This document shows, one piece after another, positions 1 through 7,760 of a DNA stretch of 16,214 nt. Positions within the stretch are counted from its first letter, which is position 1; each line of letters opens with the position of its first letter. The notes under the pieces were generated by a model, which saw nothing but the letters and a program-made list of their open reading frames with translations, searched no databases and had not been told where the DNA came from. The stretch is from NCBI GenBank assembly GCA_900552115.1, contig URYP01000043.1, forward strand, positions 1-16,214, given 5' to 3'. Source of the stretch: an uncultured Oscillospiraceae bacterium. GTDB lineage: Bacteria > Bacillota > Clostridia > Oscillospirales > Acutalibacteraceae. The translations under genes were made by a program, and so were the position numbers.

Positions 1-10
1 AAGAATACGT

Positions 11-40
11 CGCCGCCGACATTTGTCGGCGGGCGTTTTT
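11..40 (+). terminator. Intrinsic terminator of an upstream gene outside the window
   Basis: CCGCCGAC (13-20) pairs with GTCGGCGG (25-32) around a short ATTT loop. The stem extends by two more pairs past a one-base bulge, and TTTTT follows at 36-40. The gene it ends lies to the left of the window. Confidence 0.8.
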
Positions 41-154
41 ACGTGGTTACGCGGTATTTCGTCAGTAATCAGGATTTTGTTGTCAAACTGGAAAGGATTA
101 GGTTGTGCATAATATACACATAATAAGGCGAAAGTCCAATATAATTAAAAAGAA

Positions 155-183
155 TTGACAATCATTTTCCCTTGAGGTATGAT
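155..183 (+). promoter_or_regulatory. Sigma-A type promoter for the dockerin/beta-helix protein
   Basis: TTGACA (155-160) and TATGAT (178-183) are separated by 17 bases. The leader to the ATG at 219 is short. The ribosome site is a G-rich AAAGGGG at about 206-212, six bases before the start, which is not a textbook AGGAGG. An imperfect GTG-N9-CAC symmetry lies upstream at about 104-118 but is too weak to call an operator. Confidence 0.75.
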
Positions 184-218
184 AAATATGTGATGCTATC
201 GGGGGAAAGGGGCTTTTT

Positions 219-3200
219 ATGAAACTGAAACGTTTGTGGAAACGCTGGCTGGCCGCGACGACCAGCGTGCTGGTATTGGCACCGTCGCTAATTATGCCGT
301 TTGAGGGTATGGCGGAAGCCGCTGTATCGGCCTATGACAACACCTATATGGTGGCGCGGTTCTCTGAACTGGAGAAAACCTACAAAGCGCCGGATGGAAA
401 TGAGAAAAATCTATATACGGATTGGCAGTTTGCGGACGGCGCTTCGGCGGATAAAGGCATTGACGTCAGCGGCCACGACTTAACCAAGCTGGAGCTGCGC
501 ATGACCATGACGCTGACATCCAGCGACCCGTATGTGGACGTCAACAAAGCCTTTAATGGTGGCTTTATTAAGCTGCGGTCATTCGATACGGGTGAAGAAA
601 AACAGGAAAACAATGTCGGCTTTTCAGTTAGGCCTCTGAAGCTGCAATTGGGTGCAAACTATATTTCGGTTAATTTGGCGGAGTGGTACCAGAATAACAC
701 CATCAGCACCACCGGACAAATCGATTTAAAAACCATTAATCGCATGAATATTTACATAGACTCCATCCCCAAGGATCAGGGAATCGATTTTACTATGACT
801 CTGGCCGATATCTGCCTGGTGGATACTACCCGGGAAACCGCACCGCGGGTGGCGGCGCCTTCGGAAGGCATGCAGTCAATGGATAAAATAGTCTATTCGG
901 TGAACGCGGTAGAATTAGGGGCTGACAAAACGGGTGAACGGGATTCTACGTCGGCCATTCAGAACGCCATTCAAAAGGTCACCAACGGCGGTGTGGTGTT
1001 CCTGCCCGCCGGCCGGTACAAAGTGAATGGAACCCTGCGAATTCCGGCGGGTGTCACGCTGCGGGGCGAATGGCTTAACCCGGAGCAGGGTGGTTTGGGA
1101 AAAGGGACAATCCTGATGGCATATGCTGGCAGGGGAAATGACAATCCCACGGATGGCGCTTTTATTTCTATATCAAGCGGCGCTTGCCTGCGGGATATCA
1201 GCGTATGGTATCCGGAACAGGAGGCGGCTGATCCGGCGCCCTATCCGGCGACGATCTATGGAAACGGCCATACCGATGTTATCAATGTGACCTTGTACAA
1301 CTCTTACTATGGTTTTTATAACAATTCATGCTCTTCCATGCTTATCCGGCAGCTCTATGGCACCGTACTTTACCGTGGTATCCACGGCGCGTATGCCTAC
1401 GATATTCCCCGGATTGAGAATGTCTATTTCGATACGAAATACTGGGCGGAAAGCGGCTTAAACGGTGCGCCGTCAGGGGAGGCGCTTTCCGCGCTGAATA
1501 CCTATGCCGAGAGCAACCTGGTTGCAATTCAGGCCGGTGAACAGGACTGGGGCTATTGGTACGATTTAAACATTAACCATGCCAAATACGGCATTTTATT
1601 AACCGCCGTTCTAAATGATGAAAACAAGAAAAAGATTGTGCCCGGTAACATTGCGGCCGGAAAGGTAACCACCCGCCACACCAAAATCGGCGTATACATG
1701 GAAAATGTGGGGTATCCTGGTTTCCAGCTCACCTATTCGGATTTGGAGACCAGCGAATACGGCATGTATTACGCACCCAGGCCGGATTATAGTGATTTGG
1801 AAGATCAATACGAGTTTGAAACAAACGGTATTAAGTATTATGATAACGCCACCATTGTGGTGTCGGCCACGTCCTTTAAAGGCGGAAAAGCAAGCTTTTA
1901 TTCGGATAAAAGCGGCGGATACGGCGTGAATTTTAATGACTGTACGTTCGCGGACTGGAGTCAGGCCGCCATCCGTCTGAACGACGGGAGCTTGACCGTG
2001 TCCAACAGTCAGTTTAACACGAATAAAATACCCCTGTCTTTTACCCAGAATGTGAAGCAGGCCGTTTTGGTAGGAAACCGGTTTGCCTCCGCGCAGGTGG
2101 TAACCGGCGGCAGCTTTAGCGACAACGACTCCCGTATTCGTCGGGATGACGCCGACACGTCGATCCCTCACACGCCGGACTACGACTATACCTTTGTGTC
2201 GGATGTGAAACCGGCCGGAGACGCGATTTTCAACGTTATGGATTACGGCGCTGTGGCGGGCGATACTCGCAGGATTCCATCTGACGACAGCACCGGAGCC
2301 TTCCAACAGGCGCTCGACGCGGCCGGGGAGGCTGGCGGCGGCACGGTGTACATTCCGGCCGGAGCCTATCGCATCAATGGAGCGCTGAGCGTGCCGACAG
2401 GCGTTGAACTGCGCGGATCCTTTGAATCGGCCCATTACGGCAACAGTACGTATCGCGGCACGCAATTGTGCGCCTACGGATATAAGGATAATGAAATTGG
2501 CGCGCCGCTGATTACCCTGGCCGAAGGGGCGGGGATAAAAGGCTTTACTGTGTTTTATCCGGAACAGGGATACAGCGACTTGGCTGACATTGACGCGGAA
2601 AAGGTACACGCCTATCCGCCGACCGTACGGGCGAACAAAAACACCTGGATTCAAAATATGGCCATGATCGCCACGTATACGGCCATTGATGCTATGACCA
2701 ACAAATGTGACAATATCGTGATCACCGACGTGACCGGCGCGGCCATGTACGCCACGCTTATTATGGGCCACGGAACGGATGGCGGCTATGTGCAAAACCT
2801 GCACTTCAACTATTCTGGCTGGACGCAGCAGGGCCGGTATAGCAATCGGCCGCAGGGCGATGATAGAGATATCTCGACGACAAGCGGAAAAATGGCCGAT
2901 TACACCACCCGCATCACCAAAGGGCTGATTCTCGGCGATGTCAAAAATGTGAATTTCTTCTCCTGCTTCAATATTATTGTGGCGGAGCAGATCGTACTGA
3001 AAGCCGATCCCTACACCGGTGGCAGCTTTGACGGTACCATGTGGGGGGTGGCTTTCGACGCGGCAACAAATGGCGTCATCGGAGAAGCCGGCAGTAACGC
3101 ACAGCTGACAATCGTTAGTTCCATGGGCGTGTTTAACCGACAGGGCGGTGGATACAATATTAGAACTCAGCCGGGCTTTACTGGTCGGGTCAGCCTGTTT

Positions 3201-5069
3201 AACGCGGATGCCTGGGACGCCGAATCAAAACTGGTTTATATCGAAGGCGGCACGGTGGACCTGGTACAGTTTTTCTCCTGGTGCGTGTATAACGGCGTTT
3301 GCCGCTCGGGCGGCGTACTCAATGTGTATGGCTCGACCATTATCTCCAATAATGGGGACAACAACGGAAGAGTGCCGGACTTTACGTATGAGAGCGGCGC
3401 GGCTGGCGAGGTGGTTGGGAATCTGGACTGCCGGCAGATGTTGAATGTTGTTGCTGAAGAGGGCAGCTATGTTACGCGGAAGCTAAACGGCGCCGGCGTG
3501 TCCGATTTTTCCCCGGAACCGGTGGACAAGAACATGCTTAAAACGCTGCTCGACGGCCGGCGCACAGGCGCTGGACTGGTCGGATACACCGAGGAGTCGG
3601 TGCAAAAATATAACGCTTTGTTTGATGCGGCGTGGATTGTCTACAATAACGAACAGGCGTCTGCGGTTGAAATTTTTGCACAGATCCGCGCGCTGAGAAC
3701 AGCGGACGATATCCTAAAACGAGAATTGGTCCCCGGGCAACTGGCCATGGCCGAGGGCACGCTGACGTCTCCGGTAGATCATTACATGAAGGTGGTCGGC
3801 ACGTTTAATACGCCGATTAACCTGACCAAATACGATAAGAATGATTTGAAGATTTCCATGGATATAAGAGTCAACATGGATGAGGCGTCATTTCCGGAGC
3901 TGCTCAAGGATGTGGCTACTGAAGAGTGGATTAAATACATCGTTAATGGCACTCTGATCCTGTGGGGGAACGATACAAAGGCGGTTTTGTCAGATGAGGG
4001 AGCCTCTTACCTCCTTAAATGCGGGCAAGGACAGCTGAAGGACGCGGTTGTGGGCGAATACATCACCGTCACGTTCCCTGTTCCGGAAAAAATTATCCAG
4101 GACGGGCAGATCACTAAATTTGAGTTTTATTTGTATAATGATCTGCACGATTTGCTTAACAAATTGGATCCGGCCGATCCGCCCAAGTACAGCAATTACG
4201 GCGAGGGCGTGTCTATCAGCATGAAAGAAATGACCCTGCTCTATCACGCGGAAGTCGAGGCAGAAAAAACCGCGTTGCGGGCAGCGATCGCCGAAGCGGA
4301 AACAGTGAATACAGCCGAGTATACGCCGGATTCGGTAAAAACGTTTAATGAAGCGCTGGCCAATGCGCGAAAGTTGGTTGTGGATGCCACCGCTCTACAG
4401 AGCGAGGTCAATGCGGCGACGACGGCATTGACACAGGCACAGACCAATCTTTTGAAAAAAGCGAATAAGTCCGCGCTGAACGCAGCCATTGCCGCAGCGG
4501 AAGCGGTAACAGATACCTCTATATACACCGATGTGACGGTTAAGGCGTTTACGGATGCGCTGGAAGCCGCCCAACGGGTGGCGGCCGATGAGAATGCGAC
4601 TCAGGCCCAGGTGGATGCAGCGGCGGCGACGCTGACCGATGCGCAGAATGGCCTGATTAGAAAACCCGCTGTGAAAGAGGCATTGAAAGCGGCCATTGCC
4701 GAGGCAAAAGAAAAAATGAACGATGGCAAGATTTATTCCCCGGAAACCATGGGGGTGCTTGTCGCCAAGCTGGCTGAAGCGGAGGTTCTGGCGGAGCAGT
4801 CAGACGCTATCCAGGCCCAGGTGGATGCGGCCGTAACGGCGCTGAATACAGCGACGGCCGGTCTGCGGTATCTGGCAGGCGATGTAGACGGAAACGGGGA
4901 GGTAACCGCCGCCGATGCATTGCTGGCGCTGCAGGCGGCGACTGGAAAAATTACGCTGTCCGGCTTACAGTTTTATGCGGCGGATGTAGATGGTAAGGAA
5001 AACATTACAGCGGCGGATGCCCTTCTGGTTTTGCAGAGGGCTACCAATAAAATCAGTTCATTGGCCTGA
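219..5069 (+). CDS. Secreted tandem beta-helix (pectate-lyase-superfamily) protein with FIVAR repeats and C-terminal dockerin
   Basis: A very large exported protein of 1616 residues that probably acts on polysaccharide outside the cell. A signal peptide covers about residues 1-34 (KRLWKRW, a hydrophobic stretch, then AEA). A beta-sandwich region lies at about 45-215. A first pectate-lyase-superfamily beta-helix starts near 228 (GADKTGERDSTSAIQNAI, then FLPAGRY) and runs to about 640. A second starts near 671 (NVMDYGAV, then DDSTGAFQQAL and YIPAGAY) and runs to about 1090. Both helices carry a YPEQ motif. A second beta-sandwich spans about 1169-1345, three FIVAR repeats about 1345-1552, and a dockerin with two calcium loops (DVDGNGEVTAADALLALQ and DVDGKENITAADALLVLQ) 1555-1616. 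Two tandem helices recall GH55 exo-1,3-glucanases, so the substrate need not be pectin. No catalytic residues could be assigned. The gene is monocistronic, with its own promoter and terminator. The architecture is certain; the activity is not. Confidence 0.9.
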   Translation: MKLKRLWKRWLAATTSVLVLAPSLIMPFEGMAEAAVSAYDNTYMVARFSELEKTYKAPDGNEKNLYTDWQFADGASADKGIDVSGHDLTKLELRMTMTLTSSDPYVDVNKAFNGGFIKLRSFDTGEEKQENNVGFSVRPLKLQLGANYISVNLAEWYQNNTISTTGQIDLKTINRMNIYIDSIPKDQGIDFTMTLADICLVDTTRETAPRVAAPSEGMQSMDKIVYSVNAVELGADKTGERDSTSAIQNAIQKVTNGGVVFLPAGRYKVNGTLRIPAGVTLRGEWLNPEQGGLGKGTILMAYAGRGNDNPTDGAFISISSGACLRDISVWYPEQEAADPAPYPATIYGNGHTDVINVTLYNSYYGFYNNSCSSMLIRQLYGTVLYRGIHGAYAYDIPRIENVYFDTKYWAESGLNGAPSGEALSALNTYAESNLVAIQAGEQDWGYWYDLNINHAKYGILLTAVLNDENKKKIVPGNIAAGKVTTRHTKIGVYMENVGYPGFQLTYSDLETSEYGMYYAPRPDYSDLEDQYEFETNGIKYYDNATIVVSATSFKGGKASFYSDKSGGYGVNFNDCTFADWSQAAIRLNDGSLTVSNSQFNTNKIPLSFTQNVKQAVLVGNRFASAQVVTGGSFSDNDSRIRRDDADTSIPHTPDYDYTFVSDVKPAGDAIFNVMDYGAVAGDTRRIPSDDSTGAFQQALDAAGEAGGGTVYIPAGAYRINGALSVPTGVELRGSFESAHYGNSTYRGTQLCAYGYKDNEIGAPLITLAEGAGIKGFTVFYPEQGYSDLADIDAEKVHAYPPTVRANKNTWIQNMAMIATYTAIDAMTNKCDNIVITDVTGAAMYATLIMGHGTDGGYVQNLHFNYSGWTQQGRYSNRPQGDDRDISTTSGKMADYTTRITKGLILGDVKNVNFFSCFNIIVAEQIVLKADPYTGGSFDGTMWGVAFDAATNGVIGEAGSNAQLTIVSSMGVFNRQGGGYNIRTQPGFTGRVSLFNADAWDAESKLVYIEGGTVDLVQFFSWCVYNGVCRSGGVLNVYGSTIISNNGDNNGRVPDFTYESGAAGEVVGNLDCRQMLNVVAEEGSYVTRKLNGAGVSDFSPEPVDKNMLKTLLDGRRTGAGLVGYTEESVQKYNALFDAAWIVYNNEQASAVEIFAQIRALRTADDILKRELVPGQLAMAEGTLTSPVDHYMKVVGTFNTPINLTKYDKNDLKISMDIRVNMDEASFPELLKDVATEEWIKYIVNGTLILWGNDTKAVLSDEGASYLLKCGQGQLKDAVVGEYITVTFPVPEKIIQDGQITKFEFYLYNDLHDLLNKLDPADPPKYSNYGEGVSISMKEMTLLYHAEVEAEKTALRAAIAEAETVNTAEYTPDSVKTFNEALANARKLVVDATALQSEVNAATTALTQAQTNLLKKANKSALNAAIAAAEAVTDTSIYTDVTVKAFTDALEAAQRVAADENATQAQVDAAAATLTDAQNGLIRKPAVKEALKAAIAEAKEKMNDGKIYSPETMGVLVAKLAEAEVLAEQSDAIQAQVDAAVTALNTATAGLRYLAGDVDGNGEVTAADALLALQAATGKITLSGLQFYAADVDGKENITAADALLVLQRATNKISSLA
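4602..4828 (+). repeat. Direct DNA repeat inside the FIVAR-coding region
   Basis: The 17-mer CAGGCCCAGGTGGATGC occurs exactly at 4602-4618 and 4812-4828. The offset is 210 bases, or 70 codons, which is one FIVAR repeat period. It encodes the QAQVDAA segment of repeats two and three. The identity at DNA level points to relatively recent duplication or gene conversion within this array. Confidence 0.8.
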
Positions 5070-5086
5070 TAACGGATGTGACCTAT

Positions 5087-5123
5087 AAAAAGAGACGGCG
5101 GAACAAATCCGCCGTCTCTTTTT
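5087..5123. terminator. Strong bidirectional intrinsic terminator
   Basis: A perfect 16-bp stem (5087-5102 with 5108-5123) closes a five-base ACAAA loop. It has five A on the left and five T on the right, so it works in either direction. It ends the dockerin gene 18 bases after the stop codon. Confidence 0.93.
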
Positions 5124-5157
5124 GCGTGGAATATAACAAAATCCAGGCGGAACTGAC

Positions 5158-5186
5158 TTGTTTTATGGGCGGTTTTGTGCTATAAT
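5158..5186 (+). promoter_or_regulatory. Extended -10 promoter for the propeller-rhodanese lipoprotein
   Basis: TATAAT lies at 5181-5186 with the extended -10 dinucleotide TG at 5178-5179. A weak -35 TTGTTT lies at 5158-5163, with a 17-base spacer. The extended -10 compensates for the poor -35. Confidence 0.7.
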
Positions 5187-5242
5187 AAACGCTATCCTGA
5201 CCCGGTTTTACGGGGGGAATTTTTAAAAATCGAGGAATGGCC

Positions 5243-6541
5243 ATGAAAATGAGAGCATGGCGCCTGGCGGCGCTGACCATGGCGGCACTCCTGTGCGCGG
5301 GATCGGCGGCAGGTTGCCAGTCAACAGCGGAAAACAAGGAAGAGAAAACAAAGGGCTACCGGGCTTTGGCCCCCTATCATATGGGGTTTATCGCTGTGGG
5401 GACGGAGGGGCGTATCGGGGCGGTCGATGTCGATACGAAGAAGGCGGAGACGCTGTCCAGCCCGGTTTCGGTGACGCTGCGCGATATCACGGAGTATAAC
5501 GGAAACCTGATAATCGTGGGGGATGACGGCACTGTTGTTTCATCGCCGGATGCCAAGACGTATACCAAAGGCGATGCGGGTACCGACGAAGACCTGTATG
5601 CGGTTGTGCGCTGGAATGACCGGTATGTGGCCGGGGGCGATAAGGGCGCACTGGTCTACAGCGAAGACGGAAAGCAATGGAAGGAACTGTCGAGCGGCGT
5701 CACAGACCGGATCACCGGATTGGCGGCTTCGCAGGAAATGTGTTTGGGCGTGACCGATAAAGGCCAGGTAATCACATCAAGAAACCTTACCGACTGGACT
5801 GTGCTAGACTATAATGAATACTATACACAGGAAACAGCGTTTGAGCGCGTTGTCTGGACGGGCAATGTTTTTTATGCCGTAGGACAGGACGCAAAAGAGG
5901 GACCGGTCGTTACTTCCTCTCTTTCCGGGGATGTCTGGACGTCCCGCCTTTTAACCTATTATAATGGGGAGGCGCAATCCACATCCGGGCTGATGATGAC
6001 CGCTCTGGCGTGGGATGGTCAGCAGCTTTTTGCCTCGTGCAATGAGGGTCGGCTGTATACCATGCCCGACTGCACCCAGTGCAATAAAATGGAACCGATC
6101 GGTTCCGGCAACCTAACGGCGATTGCCTATAACGGCGGTAAGCTGGCGGCGGTCGGCGAGGACTACACGGTTGCCGTTGTCGATACGGAAGCGGTAAGGC
6201 AGTACAATATTTCATCGGACACGGCGCTGGCCCATCAGGGCGAGGGCGCGGTCATCATTGATGTGCGCGCCGGGGAGGAATATGACGCCAAGCATATTAA
6301 GGGGGCGGTCAACATTCCCCTGGATAAAATCGACTCCCTGCTGACCACAGAAGCTCCGGACAAAAAGACCGAGCTGATATTCTACTGTACCAAAGGCGTC
6401 CGGAGCCAGACAGCTTTGGAAAAGGCGCGGGAAATGGGATATGAAACCGTATACAGCCTAGGAGCCATGGACAACTGGACGCATGAATTTGCGGGGAGCG
6501 CGGCCGGCGCAGGCGGTACGACGTCTAGTACCGGGCAATAA
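5243..6541 (+). CDS. Lipoprotein with beta-propeller-like region and C-terminal rhodanese domain
   Basis: Of the ATGs at 5237, 5243 and 5249, the one at 5243 sits six bases after GAGGA (5232-5236) and is preferred; this gives 432 residues. A lipoprotein signal ends in GSAAGC, with the lipidated Cys at 25, so the protein should be anchored outside the membrane. Residues about 40-320 form repeated short beta motifs (GDDGTVVSSPD, GDKGALVYSEDGKQW, GQVITSRNLTDW). These resemble YCF48/sialidase-like propeller blades with degenerate Asp boxes. From about 330 a rhodanese domain follows: IIDVRAGEEYDAKHIKGAVN and the active-site loop CTKGVRS, with catalytic Cys382 and Arg387 present. A CTQC pair lies at 277-280. 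Rhodaneses move sulfane sulfur or form persulfides; an extracellular one fused to a propeller suggests sulfur or redox chemistry at the cell surface (inference). The physiological partner is unknown. The gene is monocistronic. Confidence 0.85.
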   Translation: MKMRAWRLAALTMAALLCAGSAAGCQSTAENKEEKTKGYRALAPYHMGFIAVGTEGRIGAVDVDTKKAETLSSPVSVTLRDITEYNGNLIIVGDDGTVVSSPDAKTYTKGDAGTDEDLYAVVRWNDRYVAGGDKGALVYSEDGKQWKELSSGVTDRITGLAASQEMCLGVTDKGQVITSRNLTDWTVLDYNEYYTQETAFERVVWTGNVFYAVGQDAKEGPVVTSSLSGDVWTSRLLTYYNGEAQSTSGLMMTALAWDGQQLFASCNEGRLYTMPDCTQCNKMEPIGSGNLTAIAYNGGKLAAVGEDYTVAVVDTEAVRQYNISSDTALAHQGEGAVIIDVRAGEEYDAKHIKGAVNIPLDKIDSLLTTEAPDKKTELIFYCTKGVRSQTALEKAREMGYETVYSLGAMDNWTHEFAGSAAGAGGTTSSTGQ

Positions 6542-6562
6542 TTCGGAAGCGAACACAAAATC

Positions 6563-6593
6563 AAAACCTCCTCTGAGACCGGAGGAGGTTTTT
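6563..6593. terminator. Intrinsic terminator after the rhodanese lipoprotein
   Basis: AAACCTCCTC (6564-6573) pairs with GAGGAGGTTT (6582-6591) across the loop TGAGACCG, followed by further T. A-tract and T-tract symmetry would also allow minus-strand function. Confidence 0.9.
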
Positions 6594-6648
6594 CATTTTG
6601 GCGATCTGTATTAGCCAAAAGACACCCTTGAAAAAACCTATGACATAC

Positions 6649-6677
6649 TGGCAAATTTCCACAAAGAAAAATTGCCA
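6649..6677. promoter_or_regulatory. Inverted repeat just upstream of the HAD/GH38 promoter
   Basis: TGGCAAATTT (6649-6658) faces AAATTGCCA (6669-6677). TGGCAA/TTGCCA pair perfectly; the A/T flanks pair with a one-base shift. It ends five bases before the -35 element, where an activator or sugar-responsive regulator could bind. The regulator is not known. Confidence 0.4.
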
Positions 6678-6682
6678 AATTC

Positions 6683-6712
6683 TTGACATTTCTACAGAGA
6701 GAATGCTATAAT
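6683..6712 (+). promoter_or_regulatory. Consensus sigma-A promoter of the HAD-GH38 operon
   Basis: TTGACA (6683-6688) and TATAAT (6707-6712), both exact consensus, with an 18-base spacer. The leader to the ATG at 6753 is about 35 bases and includes AGGA at 6739-6742. A promoter this strong suggests high expression or tight control by a repressor or activator. Confidence 0.88.
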
Positions 6713-6752
6713 GAGCCAGTCAATTACATAAAAAGAATAGGATGCGTGATTT

Positions 6753-7748
6753 ATGGACATTACCAAGACCATTCATATCCCGGATTTGGGCGACATCGAC
6801 GGCCAGAGCGGCTTTCGTGCCCTGGAAATCACCGAGGACGGCCGGTTCCAGGTTGGCAAGAACGGTGTTGTGGACATCGTGGAAACGGGCGACAGCAAAG
6901 TGGAGTTCGTTTCGTTCGGCGATCGTTCGCTGGCCTGTGTAAAATCCGCTATCGCTTATCCCGTGTATTATCCGGTGCTGCCGGTCAATTTGGAGCGCCC
7001 GGTGGAATCCGTTCTGATGGATCTGGACGGCACCACGGTGCGCAGCGAGGAGTTCTGGATCTGGATTATCCAGATGAGTGTCGCCAGCCTGCTGGGCAAT
7101 CCGAAATTTGAACTGGAAGAGGCCGATATGCCTTTTGTGTCCGGCCACAGTGTGTCCGAGCATCTGCAGTATTGTATCGATAAATACTGCCCCGGCGAAT
7201 CGCTGGATCGTGCGCGTGATTTCTATTTTGAACATACTCATCGTGAGATGGAAGAGATCATGGCCGGCCGCGGCCGTGAAGGCGCGTTTACTCCCACCGA
7301 GGGCGTGAAAGACTTCCTGTACGGGCTGAAAGATATGGGTGTGAAAATTGGCCTGGTCACCTCTGGCTTGTATGAAAAAGCTTATCCCGAAATTAAATCC
7401 GCGTTTCAGACGCTGGGTATGGGCGAGCCCACTGATTTCTATGATGCCATCATTTCCGCCGGTTTCCCGCTGCGTAAGGGCAGCGTGGGCACGCTGGGTG
7501 AGCTGTCGCCCAAGCCGCATCCGTGGCTGTATTCCGAAACGTCCATCGTCGGATTGGGTGCGGCGTTTACCAACCGCAACCGCGTCATCGGCATCGAGGA
7601 CAGCGGCGCCGGCGTGTGCTCGGTCCGTCTGGCCGGCTATACCACCGTGGGTATCGCGGGCGGCAATATCATTGAAAGCGGCACCAAGCCGTTGTGCAGC
7701 CAGTTCTGCGATAACTTTGAGCAAATCATGAAATTTATAAAAGGATAA
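6753..7748 (+). CDS. HAD-superfamily hydrolase, phosphoglucomutase/phosphatase-like, with an N-terminal extension
   Basis: 331 residues. The HAD core begins near residue 86. Motif I is LMDLDGTTVRSEE with the nucleophile Asp90 and Asp92. An alpha-helical cap occupies roughly 100-185. Motif II is GLVTSG, the motif III lysine is in SPKPHPWLY, and motif IV is GIEDSGAG. This order and the cap type are those of sugar-phosphate phosphatases and beta-phosphoglucomutase relatives. The first 85 or so residues (LGDIDGQSGFRALEITEDG and so on) are not part of the usual fold and I do not recognise them. It is the first gene of an operon; its stop codon overlaps the ribosome site of the GH38 gene, so the two are translated together. 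A role in handling a phosphorylated sugar linked to the GH38 substrate is inference. All catalytic motifs are intact. Confidence 0.88.
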   Translation: MDITKTIHIPDLGDIDGQSGFRALEITEDGRFQVGKNGVVDIVETGDSKVEFVSFGDRSLACVKSAIAYPVYYPVLPVNLERPVESVLMDLDGTTVRSEEFWIWIIQMSVASLLGNPKFELEEADMPFVSGHSVSEHLQYCIDKYCPGESLDRARDFYFEHTHREMEEIMAGRGREGAFTPTEGVKDFLYGLKDMGVKIGLVTSGLYEKAYPEIKSAFQTLGMGEPTDFYDAIISAGFPLRKGSVGTLGELSPKPHPWLYSETSIVGLGAAFTNRNRVIGIEDSGAGVCSVRLAGYTTVGIAGGNIIESGTKPLCSQFCDNFEQIMKFIKG

Positions 7749-7752
7749 GGAG
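7747..7752 (+). promoter_or_regulatory. Ribosome binding site that decides the GH38 start
   Basis: AAGGAG at 7747-7752 overlaps both the HAD stop codon (TAA 7746-7748) and the first in-frame GTG at 7752. That GTG therefore cannot be the start. The GTG at 7761 lies eight bases after the site and is the proper initiation codon. Confidence 0.8.
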
Positions 7753-7760
7753 TGGACAAA

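Noticed and set aside
1611..2804. A 397-codon minus-strand open frame inside the dockerin gene
   Set aside because: It is rich in His, Arg, Gly and Val with no domain, no ribosome site noted, and full overlap with a well-supported secreted protein.
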